A DNA stretch of 64,000 nucleotides from Ferrimonas futtsuensis DSM 18154 (GCF_000422645.1 NZ_AUGL01000008.1:1-64000), one strand, 5' to 3'; counted from the first letter of the stretch, positions 23,307-32,096 are shown. Notes: generated by a model from the letters alone, not told the origin. A program made the numbers and translations.

Positions 23307-23975
23307 ATGTACTCCAAGATGAAACTGTCCCGGTTCAATATGATTGAGCTGCTGAAAAAGCCCAAATATGAGGGGTTTCTTTCGGGTTTTCATTGTCGTC
23401 AGCTGGCGCGGGGTCGCCTGCTGGATCAGGCCTGCCACGAGGAAAGTGAGGTGTTTGTGCTGGTGTCCGGCCGGCTTCGGCTGTATCTCTCCTACGAAGG
23501 CAGGGAGTTCACCCTCTCCTTCCTGGAGCCGGGAGACATCTTCAGCACCCACAGCCGGATGCTGATTCAGGCGGCCCGGGAGAGCACCATACTGGCCATC
23601 AGTGTTTCTCGCTTTCGCCAGGAAGTGGTGCGTTTTCCGGAAGTCTCTCTGGTGATGACCGGCATCCTGGGGCAGGTGTTGGCCGGGACTCTCGACGTGA
23701 TTGAGGGGATCATCTTCCACGATGTGCAGTATCGGCTGGTGGAATTCCTGCTGGCTCTGGCGAAGGAGCGGGGCAGGGACACCCATGAGGGGGTCCTGTT
23801 TGAGTGTGACCTCAATATGGAGGAGATCTCCCTGCTTATCGGCACCACCCGTCAGACCGCCTCATCACTGCTCAACAATCTGATTAAGGAGGGGATGCTG
23901 GAACGCCGCAGCCGTCGTGAATTTGTGATACCGGATACGGAGGCCATGGAGACCCTGCTCAGTCAGCAGCCATAA
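23307..23975 (+). CDS. cooA: CooA, heme CO sensor of the CRP/FNR family
   Basis: CooA binds CO at a heme and activates the coo promoters. The 222-residue protein matches R. rubrum CooA in length. The N-terminal arm (MYSKMKLSRFN) would supply the N-terminal heme ligand. The other heme ligand, a histidine, is His82 in GDIFSTHSR. The Cys that ligates ferric heme in R. rubrum CooA is Ser80 here. The C-helix has the dimer and CO-pocket region (GILGQVLAGTLDVIEGIIF). The recognition helix is IGTTRQTASSLLNNL. Start 23307 has GAGGAAGGG upstream. It lies 35 bp after cooH, so CO may boost its own sensor by read-through. A terminator follows. Confidence 0.93.
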   Translation: MYSKMKLSRFNMIELLKKPKYEGFLSGFHCRQLARGRLLDQACHEESEVFVLVSGRLRLYLSYEGREFTLSFLEPGDIFSTHSRMLIQAARESTILAISVSRFRQEVVRFPEVSLVMTGILGQVLAGTLDVIEGIIFHDVQYRLVEFLLALAKERGRDTHEGVLFECDLNMEEISLLIGTTRQTASSLLNNLIKEGMLERRSRREFVIPDTEAMETLLSQQP

Positions 23976-23979
23976 ACAG

Positions 23980-24008
23980 AAAAAGCCGCCCATGGGGCGG
24001 CTTTTTTT
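23980..24008. terminator. Bidirectional terminator between cooA and satP
   Basis: AAAAAGCCGCCC and GGGCGGCTTTTT form a stem, with A-run and T-run on either side. It can end cooA (plus) and satP (minus). Confidence 0.88.
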
Positions 24009-24023
24009 ACGTCGGGGCCAATG

Positions 24024-24626
24024 TTAGGCCAGGGCGGCACGACCGACGGACGCACGGCTTTTCCAGTCGCCGATGGGCAGCACGGTGCGGCCAAATTCGG
24101 CATTGATGATGGTGGCCATGGCCAGGTAGAAGGCGGCGCCACCACAGACGATTCCTTCGTAGCCGGCGATGGTGCCGATCAGGGCACTGCCGGTGAAGTC
24201 ACGGGCAGCCAGCAGGAAGAACAGGACGGTCAGAGAACCGAAGATAAACTGCTTAACCCGGGGGTAGTTGGCCAGGGTTCCGATGAACATGAAGCCGGTA
24301 AACAGGCCCCACAGGCTCAGATACCAGCCCATGAAGTGGTGAGGGCTGGCCGCAACACCCACATCCATATTAGGCAACATGATCAGGGCAACCAGGGTCA
24401 GCCAGAAGGAGCCATAAGCGGTGAAGGCGGTGGTACCAAAGGTATTGCCGTTCCGGTACTCCATGATGCCGGCGATGATCTGGGCGATGCCGCCAAAGAA
24501 GATACCCATACCCAGAATCATGCCATCGATGGGGAAGAACCCGGCGTTGTGGATGTTCAGCAGTATGGTGGTCATGCCGAATCCCATCAGACCCAGTGGC
24601 GCGGGATTTGCGTGAGCGCGGTTCAT
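24024..24626 (-). CDS. satP: SatP/YaaH-family acetate-succinate transporter
   Basis: A 200-residue inner-membrane protein of the GPR1/FUN34/YaaH family, which moves acetate and succinate with protons. The family signature NPAPLGL is at residues 8-14, and six hydrophobic helices follow, the normal number. MILGMGIFFGGIAQIIAGIMEYRNGNTFG is the second conserved block. It is transcribed alone. The upstream region has a perfect CRP palindrome (24710-24725) and a -10-like AATAAT at 24682-24687 at class II spacing, so catabolite activation is likely, as reported for E. coli satP. It converges with cooA. Confidence 0.88.
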   Translation of the reverse strand: MNRAHANPAPLGLMGFGMTTILLNIHNAGFFPIDGMILGMGIFFGGIAQIIAGIMEYRNGNTFGTTAFTAYGSFWLTLVALIMLPNMDVGVAASPHHFMGWYLSLWGLFTGFMFIGTLANYPRVKQFIFGSLTVLFFLLAARDFTGSALIGTIAGYEGIVCGGAAFYLAMATIINAEFGRTVLPIGDWKSRASVGRAALA

Positions 24627-24709
24627 AATTTCACCTAATTTTTGTTAATAAGATGTAGAGTAAACGATTGAAAACGCGGGGATTATTGATCGGGTTGCTG
24701 TGGCGCTAA

Positions 24710-24725
24710 TGTGAACGGAATCACA
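24710..24725. promoter_or_regulatory. CRP site of satP
   Basis: TGTGAACGGAATCACA matches all ten fixed positions of TGTGA-N6-TCACA. Its centre is about 42 bp upstream of the start predicted from the -10 AATAAT (read on the minus strand), a class II arrangement. Confidence 0.8.
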
Positions 24726-24967
24726 TTCAGGTCAGTAAATTCAGGGGATTAGAAAAACTTTGAACCCCATTTGAGTGTTATTTACTTAGGTGTGACCCAG
24801 CTCCACAAAAAATTGCTGCAAATCCCGTCATAACGGGCTTCTGGCCCGTTTTATGGGTGACCCGGATTCAAGATGGGCGGCAAAACAGGAACTATTTCCA
24901 TTTGAGGTGAAAAACGGCGAACTAGGTCAAGGATTTTTCGGGAAGGTTGTGTATACTTAAGTGCAAA

Positions 24968-24982
24968 TGATAGCAATTCCCA
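24968..24982. promoter_or_regulatory. Fur-like box at the feoAB promoter
   Basis: TGATAGCAATTCCCA matches 10 of 14 fixed positions of the 7-1-7 Fur pattern TGATAAT-N-ATTATCA. It begins about 11 bp after the -10-like TATACT, where binding would block transcription of feoAB. Confidence 0.5.
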
Positions 24983-25001
24983 TTTAGAAACAGGTAGCGC
25001 A

Positions 25002-25232
25002 ATGGTTTTATCAGAGTTGGGTCTGGGACAAAGTTGCAGTGTGGTTCGTTTAGGCGACCAATCCATGTCACTCTCTCTTAAGCGTCGTCTGATGGCGCTT
25101 GGCTTCACCCGAGGCAGTGAAGTCAGAATGGTTCGCTCTGCTCCCCTGGGTGGTGCTGTCCAGCTGAAGGTGCGAGGTGCAAGCCTCTGTTTGAATAATC
25201 GCCTGGCTGCACAGATCCACGTAGAGGTTTAA
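25002..25232 (+). CDS. feoA: FeoA, accessory protein of ferrous iron uptake
   Basis: A 76-residue SH3-like protein with the FeoA pattern: LGLGQSCSV at the start, LKRRLMALGFTRGSEVRMVRSAPLGG in the middle and LRGAS-like VRGASLCLN towards the end. FeoA is needed for efficient Fe(II) uptake by FeoB. The gene ends just before feoB (three bases between the stop and ATG 25236). A Fur-like box precedes it. In a metal reducer the Feo system would collect Fe(II) made outside the cell. Confidence 0.93.
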   Translation: MVLSELGLGQSCSVVRLGDQSMSLSLKRRLMALGFTRGSEVRMVRSAPLGGAVQLKVRGASLCLNNRLAAQIHVEV

Positions 25233-25235
25233 TTG

Positions 25236-27488
25236 ATGTCCCAACAAGTAGTACGCTGTGTTGCCGTAGGTAATCCCAACTCCGGCAAATCCACCCTGTT
25301 TAATGCTCTCACCGGTAACAACGTCTCTGTCGGCAACTGGGCCGGCGTCACCGTCGATAAGAAAATTGGCAAGATCGAGTTGGATGGTCGCAGTGTGGAG
25401 ATCACCGATCTGCCTGGCCTGTACGATCTCGAGGCCGCCGACGGCGAGGGCTTTATCGATGAGAAGATCAGCCGCGAATACCTGCTGGGCCAGGAGATTG
25501 ACCTGCTGATCAACGTGGTGGATGTCTCTCAACTGGAGCGCAACCTCTACCTGACCACCCAGCTGCGCGAACTGAATGTTCCCATGCTGCTGGTGCTGAA
25601 TAAGGGGGACGTGACCGAGCGCCGCGGGGTGCAGGTCAACATCGAAGCCCTGAGCCAGCGCCTGGGCTGCCGCGTCATTCAGATCAGCGCCAAAACGGAA
25701 AACGGCCCTCAAGCGGTCAAGGATGCCATTGCCGAGATGGCCAGGGCGGGCAATCACAGCCAGACCCTGGATATTCATCTGGGGACAGAGGTGGAGCAGT
25801 CGCTGCAGGAGATGGGCGGCAGTCGTGCCAGTGCCATTACCCGGTTGCTCTCCCAAAGTGATGATGCCGCGATTCAGGCGTCTAACAAGCTGATGGCTCA
25901 GGATATCTCCCCCGCAGAATACATCGCCGACTGCCGCTATCAGTTTATCGGCGATCTGGTCAAAGCCGTCGTGTCCAAGCCCTCGGTCATCGATTCCATG
26001 ACCGAAAAGCTGGACCATTACGCCTTGAGCCCCATGACCGGGGTGCCCATCTTCCTGGGCATGATGTACCTGACCTTTATGTTTGCCATCAACGTTGGCG
26101 CCTCCTTCATCGATTTCTTCGATATCGTGGCCGGAGCCCTCTTTGTTGATGGCTCAGCCCTGCTGCTGAACGCTGCGGGCATGCCTGACTGGGTTGGCGC
26201 CATCCTTTCTGACGGTGTGGGCGCCGGCATCCAGACCGTGGCGACCTTCATCCCTGTGGTGGCTTTCCTCTATATCGCCCTGAGCATCCTCGAGGTGTCC
26301 GGTTACCTGGCCCGTGCAGGTTTCGTCATCGAAGGGGTGATGCAGAGGATTGGTCTGCCCGGTAAAGCCTTCGTTCCCTTGATCGTTGGCTTTGGTTGTA
26401 ACGTACCTGCGGTGACCGCCACCCGCACCCTGGACACCAAGCGTGAGCGCATCGTCACTGCCATGATGGCCCCCTTCATGTCCTGCGGTGCCCGCTTGCC
26501 TGTATACGCCCTGTTCGTGGCGGCGTTCTTCCCGGAAAATGGCCAGAACCTGGTGTTTGCCCTCTACCTCATTGGTATTGTGGCGGCCATTCTCACCGGT
26601 CTGCTGCTGCGCCACACCCTGCTGCCCGGTGATGCCAGCCAGGGCTTTATGGAGCTGCCTGACTACGAGATGCCCACTCTGGGGGCCATTGGCCGTCGCA
26701 CCTGGCAACGCACCAAGCAGTTTGTGTTGGGTGCCGGTAAGACCATCGTTATCGTGGTGACCATCCTGAGTTTCTTCAACTCCATGGGCACCGACGGCAG
26801 CTTTGGCAACCAGGATTCCGAAAAGTCGGTGCTCTCCGCTGCCGCCCAGATTGTGACTCCGGTGTTTGACCCCATGGGAGTGAAAGAGGAGAACTGGCCT
26901 GCCACCGTTGGGGTGATCACCGGTATCTTCGCCAAGGAGGCGGTCGTCGGCACCCTCAACAGCCTCTACAGCCAGTCTGGCGAAGAGGACGCGGGCGAAT
27001 TCAGCCTGCTCGGCGCGGTAAACGAAGGCCTGGCCACCATTCCCGAGAACATGTTTGGCATCGCCTGGGACGATCCCCTGGGTCTGAACATCGGTGATGT
27101 TCAGGATGTGAATAGCATGGGTGAAGAGTTTGGTTTTGAAGCGGCCACCCTGAAGAACCTCAAGTCTCAGTTTGGAACCGGTGCGGCTGCGTTTGCCTAC
27201 CTGCTGTTTATCCTGATGTACACTCCCTGTGCTGCGGTACTGGGCGCCATGGCCGGCGAATTCGGCGGTCGCTGGGCCAGCTTCAGCGCCATGTACACCT
27301 TTGTCGTGGCCTACGCCACTGCCACCCTGTTCTACCAGGCTTCACGCCTGACCGTGGAGCCGGCTCACGCCCTGATGCACATTGGCATCATCGCGGTGAT
27401 CCTGGTGGCCGGCATCGCCTACCTGAGGCGGGTCGGCAAGCGGAATCAGATGGGCGTGGGCGACATTCCGGTGGCCATCAAAGAGTAA
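25236..27488 (+). CDS. feoB: FeoB, GTP-gated ferrous iron transporter
   Basis: FeoB is the inner-membrane Fe(II) permease. The 750-residue protein has an N-terminal GTPase (GNPNSGKS at 12-19, G3 DLPGLYDL, G4 NKGD), a helical linker, then about ten membrane segments including the two Gate motifs with Cys (GFGCNVPA and FMSCGARLP), and late VVGTLNSLY and YTPCAAVLG. I start at ATG 25236; TTG 25233 is also in frame but less likely. No feoC follows. A hairpin terminator lies about 30 bp after the stop codon. Confidence 0.95.
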   Translation: MSQQVVRCVAVGNPNSGKSTLFNALTGNNVSVGNWAGVTVDKKIGKIELDGRSVEITDLPGLYDLEAADGEGFIDEKISREYLLGQEIDLLINVVDVSQLERNLYLTTQLRELNVPMLLVLNKGDVTERRGVQVNIEALSQRLGCRVIQISAKTENGPQAVKDAIAEMARAGNHSQTLDIHLGTEVEQSLQEMGGSRASAITRLLSQSDDAAIQASNKLMAQDISPAEYIADCRYQFIGDLVKAVVSKPSVIDSMTEKLDHYALSPMTGVPIFLGMMYLTFMFAINVGASFIDFFDIVAGALFVDGSALLLNAAGMPDWVGAILSDGVGAGIQTVATFIPVVAFLYIALSILEVSGYLARAGFVIEGVMQRIGLPGKAFVPLIVGFGCNVPAVTATRTLDTKRERIVTAMMAPFMSCGARLPVYALFVAAFFPENGQNLVFALYLIGIVAAILTGLLLRHTLLPGDASQGFMELPDYEMPTLGAIGRRTWQRTKQFVLGAGKTIVIVVTILSFFNSMGTDGSFGNQDSEKSVLSAAAQIVTPVFDPMGVKEENWPATVGVITGIFAKEAVVGTLNSLYSQSGEEDAGEFSLLGAVNEGLATIPENMFGIAWDDPLGLNIGDVQDVNSMGEEFGFEAATLKNLKSQFGTGAAAFAYLLFILMYTPCAAVLGAMAGEFGGRWASFSAMYTFVVAYATATLFYQASRLTVEPAHALMHIGIIAVILVAGIAYLRRVGKRNQMGVGDIPVAIKE

Positions 27489-27517
27489 GATTCGCTTTCA
27501 TTTTCCCTAAGCGATTC

Positions 27518-27545
27518 AAGGCAGCCTTCGGGCTGCCTTTCTCTA
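27518..27545 (+). terminator. Terminator of feoAB
   Basis: AAGGCAGCC-TTCG-GGCTGCCTT followed by TCTCTATTTTT; the stem is strong and the T-run is broken. Confidence 0.8.
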
Positions 27546-27719
27546 TTTTTGACCTGGTAAATCGGTTGGGCTAAACCTCAGAGGAGGCGGGAAGGGCGGA
27601 TTCCGCTAAAAAATCCAGAAAACTCCTGTTGGTATCGGTGATTGGGTCTTGCTCCCACCCCGGTGATAGTGGATCATTAGCCGTTTACAGTTTTTAGTTG
27701 AAGTGAGTCGAGGGCAATC

Positions 27720-29393
27720 ATGACCCAGCCGGACAACGAGGTTCGTCCAAGCAACTTTATTCGCAATATTATCGATGCCGATCTGGCCTCAGGTAAGCAC
27801 AGCGCAGTGCAAACCCGATTTCCCCCTGAGCCTAACGGGTATCTCCATATCGGTCATGCCAAGTCCATCTGCCTGAATTTCGGCATTGCCCAGGATTACC
27901 AGGGCAAGTGCAACCTGCGTTTTGATGACACCAACCCCGAGAAGGAAGATGTCGAATACGTAGAGTCCATCAAGGAAGACGTTCGCTGGCTTGGGTTCCA
28001 GTGGGATGGTGACATCCACTATTCGTCCGACTACTTTGATCTGCTGTATGGCTATGCCATCGAGCTGATCGAGAAGGGACTGGCTTACGTGGATGAGCTG
28101 ACTCCCGAGGAGATCCGTGAGTACCGAGGCACCCTGACCGAGCCGGGTAAGCCGAGTCCCTTCCGCGACCGTGGTGTCGAGGAGAACCTGGCGCTGTTTG
28201 AGAAGATGCGCAACGGCGAGTTCCCTGAAGGCAAGGTGTGTTTGCGCGCTAAGATCGACATGGCCTCATCCTTTATGGTGATGCGGGATCCCGTACTCTA
28301 CCGGGTGAAGTTTGCCCACCACCACCAGACCGGTGACAAGTGGTGCATCTACCCCATGTACGACTTTACCCACTGCATCTCCGATGCCCTGGAGAGCATC
28401 ACCCACTCCCTGTGTACTCTGGAGTTCCAGGACAACCGTCGCCTGTACGACTGGGTGCTGGAGAACATCAGCATCGAGTGTCAGCCCCGTCAGTATGAGT
28501 TCAGCCGTCTGAACCTGGAATACACCGTGATGTCCAAGCGTAAGCTGAACGCCCTGGTGAATGACAAGCTGGTTGATGGCTGGAATGATCCGCGTATGCC
28601 GACCATCTCCGGTCTGCGTCGTCGTGGTTACACCCCGGCGTCCATCCGTGAGTTCTGTAAGCGCATCGGCGTCACCAAGCAGGAGAACACCATCGAGATG
28701 GGCTCGCTGGAGTCCTGCATCCGCGATGACCTGAACGTCAATGCGCCCCGTGCCATGGCGGTGCTGGATCCTGTAAAGGTGGTGCTGGAAAACTACCCTG
28801 AAGATCAGGTGGAAATCCTGAACCTGGCCAACCACCCTTCCGATGAGTCCATGGGCAACCGTGACGTGCCGTTTTCCCGGGAGATCTGGATCGAAGCGGA
28901 AGATTTCCGTGAAGAGGCCAACAAGAAGTTCAAGCGCCTGGTTCTGGGCAAGAAGGTTCGTTTGCGCGGTGCCTATGTGATCACCGCTGAGCGGGTAGAG
29001 AAGGACGCGGATGGCAAGGTCACCGCCATCTACTGCTCTGTGGACCTGGACACCTTGGGCGTGGATCCGGCTGACGGTGTTAAACCCAAAGGGGTGATTC
29101 ACTGGGTGTCTGCCCAGGCTGGTGTGCCTGCCGAGTTTCGTCTCTATGACCGCCTGTTTACCGTCGAAAATCCCGGCTCGGCTGAGGACTTCGAAGCGGT
29201 GATCAACTCACAATCCCTGGTGGTGCGTAACGGTTTCGTTGAGCCCAGCCTGACCGCTGCCGAGGCGGAGAAGGCGTTCCAGTTCGAGCGTACCGGCTAC
29301 TTCTGTGCCGACAGCGTCGACAGCAAGGCGGACGCACTGGTGTTTAACCGCACCGTAGGGCTGCGGGACACCTGGGCCAAGATGGGCGGCTGA
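27720..29393 (+). CDS. glnS: Glutaminyl-tRNA synthetase
   Basis: Cytosolic enzyme that charges tRNA-Gln with glutamine. The 557-residue length is normal. The class I HIGH motif is in [12 protein letters not shown] and the KMSKS equivalent is VMSKRKL. The acceptor-binding and two C-terminal beta-barrel domains are complete (the last with [13 protein letters not shown]). It is a single gene between feoAB and the convergent fur, with a strong terminator that can serve both. Confidence 0.97.
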   Translation: MTQPDNEVRPSNFIRNIIDADLASGKHSAVQTRFPPEPNGYLHIGHAKSICLNFGIAQDYQGKCNLRFDDTNPEKEDVEYVESIKEDVRWLGFQWDGDIHYSSDYFDLLYGYAIELIEKGLAYVDELTPEEIREYRGTLTEPGKPSPFRDRGVEENLALFEKMRNGEFPEGKVCLRAKIDMASSFMVMRDPVLYRVKFAHHHQTGDKWCIYPMYDFTHCISDALESITHSLCTLEFQDNRRLYDWVLENISIECQPRQYEFSRLNLEYTVMSKRKLNALVNDKLVDGWNDPRMPTISGLRRRGYTPASIREFCKRIGVTKQENTIEMGSLESCIRDDLNVNAPRAMAVLDPVKVVLENYPEDQVEILNLANHPSDESMGNRDVPFSREIWIEAEDFREEANKKFKRLVLGKKVRLRGAYVITAERVEKDADGKVTAIYCSVDLDTLGVDPADGVKPKGVIHWVSAQAGVPAEFRLYDRLFTVENPGSAEDFEAVINSQSLVVRNGFVEPSLTAAEAEKAFQFERTGYFCADSVDSKADALVFNRTVGLRDTWAKMGG

Positions 29394-29404
29394 TCGCCCA
29401 TCCA

Positions 29405-29438
29405 TAAAAAAAGCGGAGCCTTGGCTCCGCTTTTTTTA
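29405..29438. terminator. Bidirectional terminator between glnS and fur
   Basis: AAAAAAAGCGGAGCC and GGCTCCGCTTTTTTT form a long symmetric stem. Confidence 0.9.
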
Positions 29439-29454
29439 TGCCTGTTGCGACGGG

Positions 29455-29877
29455 TCAGTGGTTACACTTGCCGTCGGTGCTGACGCCGTACAGATAGAGG
29501 CTGTGGTTGGTCAGCTTAATGTTGTGCTTTTGCGCGATCTCGTGCTGACGCTGCTCAATCACCTCATCACTGAACTCCACCACTTTGCCGCAGTCGAGGC
29601 AAACCAGGTGGTCGTGATGATGTTGAGTCGCCAATTCAAACACCGCCTTACCGCTTTCGAAATGGTGGCGGGTCACGATACCGGCATCGTCAAACTGGTT
29701 GAGAACCCGGTAGACCGTTGCCAAGCCGATCTCCTCTCCCTGGTCCAGCAGAAGCTTGTAAAGGTCTTCTGCGCTGATGTGTTGATTGCCTGGGTGCTGC
29801 AACAACTCCAGAATCTTAACTCTGGGCAGGGTGACCTTCAGTCCAGCTTTCTTTAGTGCTTGGTTTTCGTCCGTCAT
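29455..29877 (-). CDS. fur: Fur, ferric uptake regulator
   Basis: A 140-residue iron-responsive repressor. The N-terminal winged helix has GLKVTLPRVKILELL and ATVYRVLNQF. The C-terminal dimer and metal domain has HHHDH, CLDCGKVVEF and the late His residues. Only the first zinc CXXC is conserved, plus a late Cys (GKCNH), which is common in gammaproteobacteria. It would control feoAB and other iron genes. It is transcribed alone, convergent with glnS. Confidence 0.96.
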   Translation of the reverse strand: MTDENQALKKAGLKVTLPRVKILELLQHPGNQHISAEDLYKLLLDQGEEIGLATVYRVLNQFDDAGIVTRHHFESGKAVFELATQHHHDHLVCLDCGKVVEFSDEVIEQRQHEIAQKHNIKLTNHSLYLYGVSTDGKCNH

Positions 29878-30148
29878 AGCATTCTCTTGCTTGAAGTCAG
29901 TGGGCTGACATTTACTAATTAGACCATTATAGGTAGCTTGCCTTCAACATTAAACCTTCGATAATGCAGGTATTTGCGAATATCCGGTGGTTATGGCAAA
30001 AAGAGCCGCTGGAAAAAGTAAATAACACTCCGAAAAGGGGTGAAATTTTCTCCAAACTGGAATATGGAGCACCGACAAGGTAAAAAGGGAGTGAGAGCTG
30101 GCTCACTTCCTGATTCCAGCTCCACTGTGTCACCTCAGGGAAGACAGG

Positions 30149-30880
30149 ATGTATAAAAAGATAGTGGTACTTACCGGAGCGGGCATCTCCGCCGAGTCCG
30201 GCCTCAAGACCTTTCGTGCCGAAGATGGTCTTTGGGAGCAGCACAATATCGAGGATGTGGCCACCCCCGAGGGGTATGAGCGCAACCCGGCTCTGGTGCG
30301 CGCCTTCTACAACGCCCGCTGGGAGCAGCTGAGAAATGGCAAGGTCGAACCCAATCCGGCCCACCTGGCGCTCTCCGAACTGGAGGCCCTGGAGGGGGTG
30401 GAGTTGACCCTGATCACCCAGAATATCGACAACCTGCATGAGCGGGCCGGCAGTCGCCGGGTGATCCACATGCATGGCGAACTGGCCAAGGCAAGGTGTC
30501 CCCGCAGTCAGCAAGTGTTTCCCATGGCGCAGCCCTTCGCCGAAGAGAACTGTTGCACCTGTTGCATCCCGGGTGAGCCGTTGCGCCCGCACGTGGTGTG
30601 GTTTGGCGAGATGCCCCTGCAACTGAATCGCATCTACCAGTCCCTGTCAGATTGTGATCTCTTTATCTCCATCGGCACTTCCGGCACTGTCTACCCTGCC
30701 GCAGGGTTTGTGGAGATGGCCAGTCAGGCCCATGCGCAAACCATTGAGGTGAACCTCGAACCTTCTGAGGTCCACAGTCAGTTTCAATATCATATGCAGG
30801 GCAGAGCCGGCGAGATGGTGCCCAGGCTGGTGTCGGCCATCAGCAATGGCAGCAGTCTGGAGCAACTGCTGGGGCGCTGA
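30149..30880 (+). CDS. cobB: CobB, NAD-dependent protein deacylase (sirtuin)
   Basis: Sirtuin that removes acetyl and succinyl groups from lysines. The 243-residue protein has GAGISAESG (10-18), TQNIDNLHERAG, the catalytic His in HMHGEL, a zinc ribbon with Cys in ARCPRS and CCTCC, and GTSGTVYPAAGF. Tyr54 and Arg57 (FYNAR) are the pair that marks class III sirtuins with desuccinylase activity. The first half of the zinc ribbon lacks a second Cys, as in E. coli CobB. A GACAGG stretch stands six bases before the start. A symmetric hairpin follows and separates it from pepE. Confidence 0.93.
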   Translation: MYKKIVVLTGAGISAESGLKTFRAEDGLWEQHNIEDVATPEGYERNPALVRAFYNARWEQLRNGKVEPNPAHLALSELEALEGVELTLITQNIDNLHERAGSRRVIHMHGELAKARCPRSQQVFPMAQPFAEENCCTCCIPGEPLRPHVVWFGEMPLQLNRIYQSLSDCDLFISIGTSGTVYPAAGFVEMASQAHAQTIEVNLEPSEVHSQFQYHMQGRAGEMVPRLVSAISNGSSLEQLLGR

Positions 30881-30904
30881 CCCCTCAGGCAGCCACACAC
30901 AGCA

Positions 30905-30931
30905 AAGAGGGCTCGCGATGAGCCCTCTTGT
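30905..30931. terminator. Bidirectional terminator between cobB and pepE
   Basis: AAGAGGGCT and AGCCCTCTT form the stem; a broken T-run follows on the plus strand (TTGTTGTTT). Confidence 0.7.
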
Positions 30932-30944
30932 TGTTTGAGGCGGG

Positions 30945-31652
30945 TTACAGCAGGAAGCTGATGTCGCTGCCCGGTTCTATGGGCTGCTTCTGGGTGGTGC
31001 CTTCAAACAGGTAGGCTTCCAGTTCACCCTGAAGCACCAAGGCATCCCCCTGGCGGCGGATGGCGCTGCCTTCACAGATTCCCACCACAGGGGAGAGGGG
31101 GTCCACACAGGTGAACTCCCGCAGGCGATCGGCTCGGGTCTCACCATTGTGGCCAGGAGGCTGGTAGTCAGTGTAGTGAGGGTTCACCTGGAAGGGGACC
31201 AGGTTCAATGCCTCGAAGCTGGGCGGCTCGATAATGGGCATGTCGTTGGTGGTGCGGATCGATTTGCCCGCCACATTGGAGCCTGCGCTCCAGCCAATGT
31301 AGGGCATGCCGTTGTTCACCTTGTCACGAATCGCCTCCACCAGGCCATGGCGGTAGAGTTCATGGAGCAGGTGGAAGGTGTTGCCGCCGCCGACAATGAC
31401 GCCATCGACCTCTTCCAGGGCGATGACCGGGTCCGGGGTCTCATGGGCGCTGACCAGCTGGCAGCCGAGGCCACCCAAGGCTTCCACCACCTTCTGGTGA
31501 TAATCATCGTAGCTGATGCTGACGCCAGCATAGGGGATAAACAACCAGCGACTGCCGGGGTTCATTATCTTTTCCAGCATGGGCAGGGCGTGGCTCAGGT
31601 AGGGGGTGTCCCCGGCTCGGGAGCTGCTCAGCAGCAGGATGGACTGACTCAT
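30945..31652 (-). CDS. pepE: PepE, alpha-aspartyl dipeptidase
   Basis: Cytosolic serine peptidase that splits Asp-X dipeptides. The 235-residue protein has the nucleophile Ser122 in GWSAGSN, the glycine loop [20 protein letters not shown] with the catalytic His, and GICEGSAI. Length is normal for PepE. It is transcribed alone towards cobB. The upstream region is gene-free and contains a candidate small RNA on the opposite strand. Confidence 0.92.
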   Translation of the reverse strand: MSQSILLLSSSRAGDTPYLSHALPMLEKIMNPGSRWLFIPYAGVSISYDDYHQKVVEALGGLGCQLVSAHETPDPVIALEEVDGVIVGGGNTFHLLHELYRHGLVEAIRDKVNNGMPYIGWSAGSNVAGKSIRTTNDMPIIEPPSFEALNLVPFQVNPHYTDYQPPGHNGETRADRLREFTCVDPLSPVVGICEGSAIRRQGDALVLQGELEAYLFEGTTQKQPIEPGSDISFLL

Positions 31653-31878
31653 GAAGCTGATTCCTTAATTGGCGCTATCCACCTGATAATAAAGCCAAAA
31701 CCGCAAGATGTCTGCAACAATTCCAGAAAGATTAAAAACGTTTAGGGATCAAAAGGATAGGGCAGGATGCCAAGCTGCCGGCAACATGAGAACCAATTGT
31801 TATATAAATATAGACCAAAAGTTAGGTTGTGGCGCATCTTGTGGTTGAACAATGAGTTCTGTGGCATATACTGTATTT

Positions 31879-31938
31879 CGATACGATTTGGTTTCCCAAA
31901 CCACTGTCAAAAGCCACCGCCCCCAACGGTGGCTTTTT
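31879..31938 (+). ncRNA. Candidate small RNA with its own promoter and terminator
   Basis: A -35-like TTGAAC (31845-31850) and -10-like TATACT (31867-31872), 16 bp apart, predict a start near 31879. The 60-nt transcript would hold a stem-loop TTTGG-TTTC-CCAAA and end in a strong terminator (AAAAGCCACCG/CGGTGGCTTTTT, 31909-31937). It has no reading frame of note. It could instead be a short decoy or antisense-free leader. Expression is inferred. Confidence 0.4.
31909..31938 (+). terminator. Strong isolated terminator upstream of htpX
   Basis: AAAAGCCACCG, a 7-nt loop and CGGTGGCTTTTT. No gene precedes it on the plus strand, since cobB already ends at its own hairpin; see the small RNA candidate. 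Confidence 0.85.
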
Positions 31939-32067
31939 CTTGTCTGGCCGTTGGGGAGTGACAGCCGCGGTTCAGCCAGTTTCCTATATGCTGTCATTTT
32001 CATGGCTAAGACGCTAAAGTTTCGGCTATATCGAGCATTTGGTGTGACTTTTCCGTAGAGACAAGGC

Positions 32068-32096
32068 CTTGAAGCGGGCCGCCTTAGCCCCCAAAT
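32068..32096 (+). promoter_or_regulatory. Heat-shock (sigma-32) type promoter of htpX
   Basis: CTTGAA at 32068-32073 and CCCCCAAAT at 32088-32096 are 14 bp apart. This fits the sigma-32 consensus CTTGAA-N11-16-CCCCATNT closely. htpX starts 62 bp downstream and is a known heat-shock gene in E. coli. Confidence 0.7.

Larger units (their letters stand above)
24627..25001. promoter_or_regulatory. Divergent control region between satP and feoA
   Basis: A 375-bp gene-free region. On the satP side are a -10 (AATAAT, 24682-24687) and a CRP site (24710-24725). In the middle a small hairpin AACGGGC/GCCCGTT (24832-24852) is followed by only a few T. On the feoA side are a -10-like TATACT (24952-24957) and a Fur-like site (24968-24982). 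Confidence 0.65.

Noticed and set aside
24832-24852. Hairpin AACGGGC/GCCCGTT as a terminator
   Set aside because: Only a short TTTTA follows and no gene on the plus strand needs it; recorded only as a structure in the satP-feoA region.
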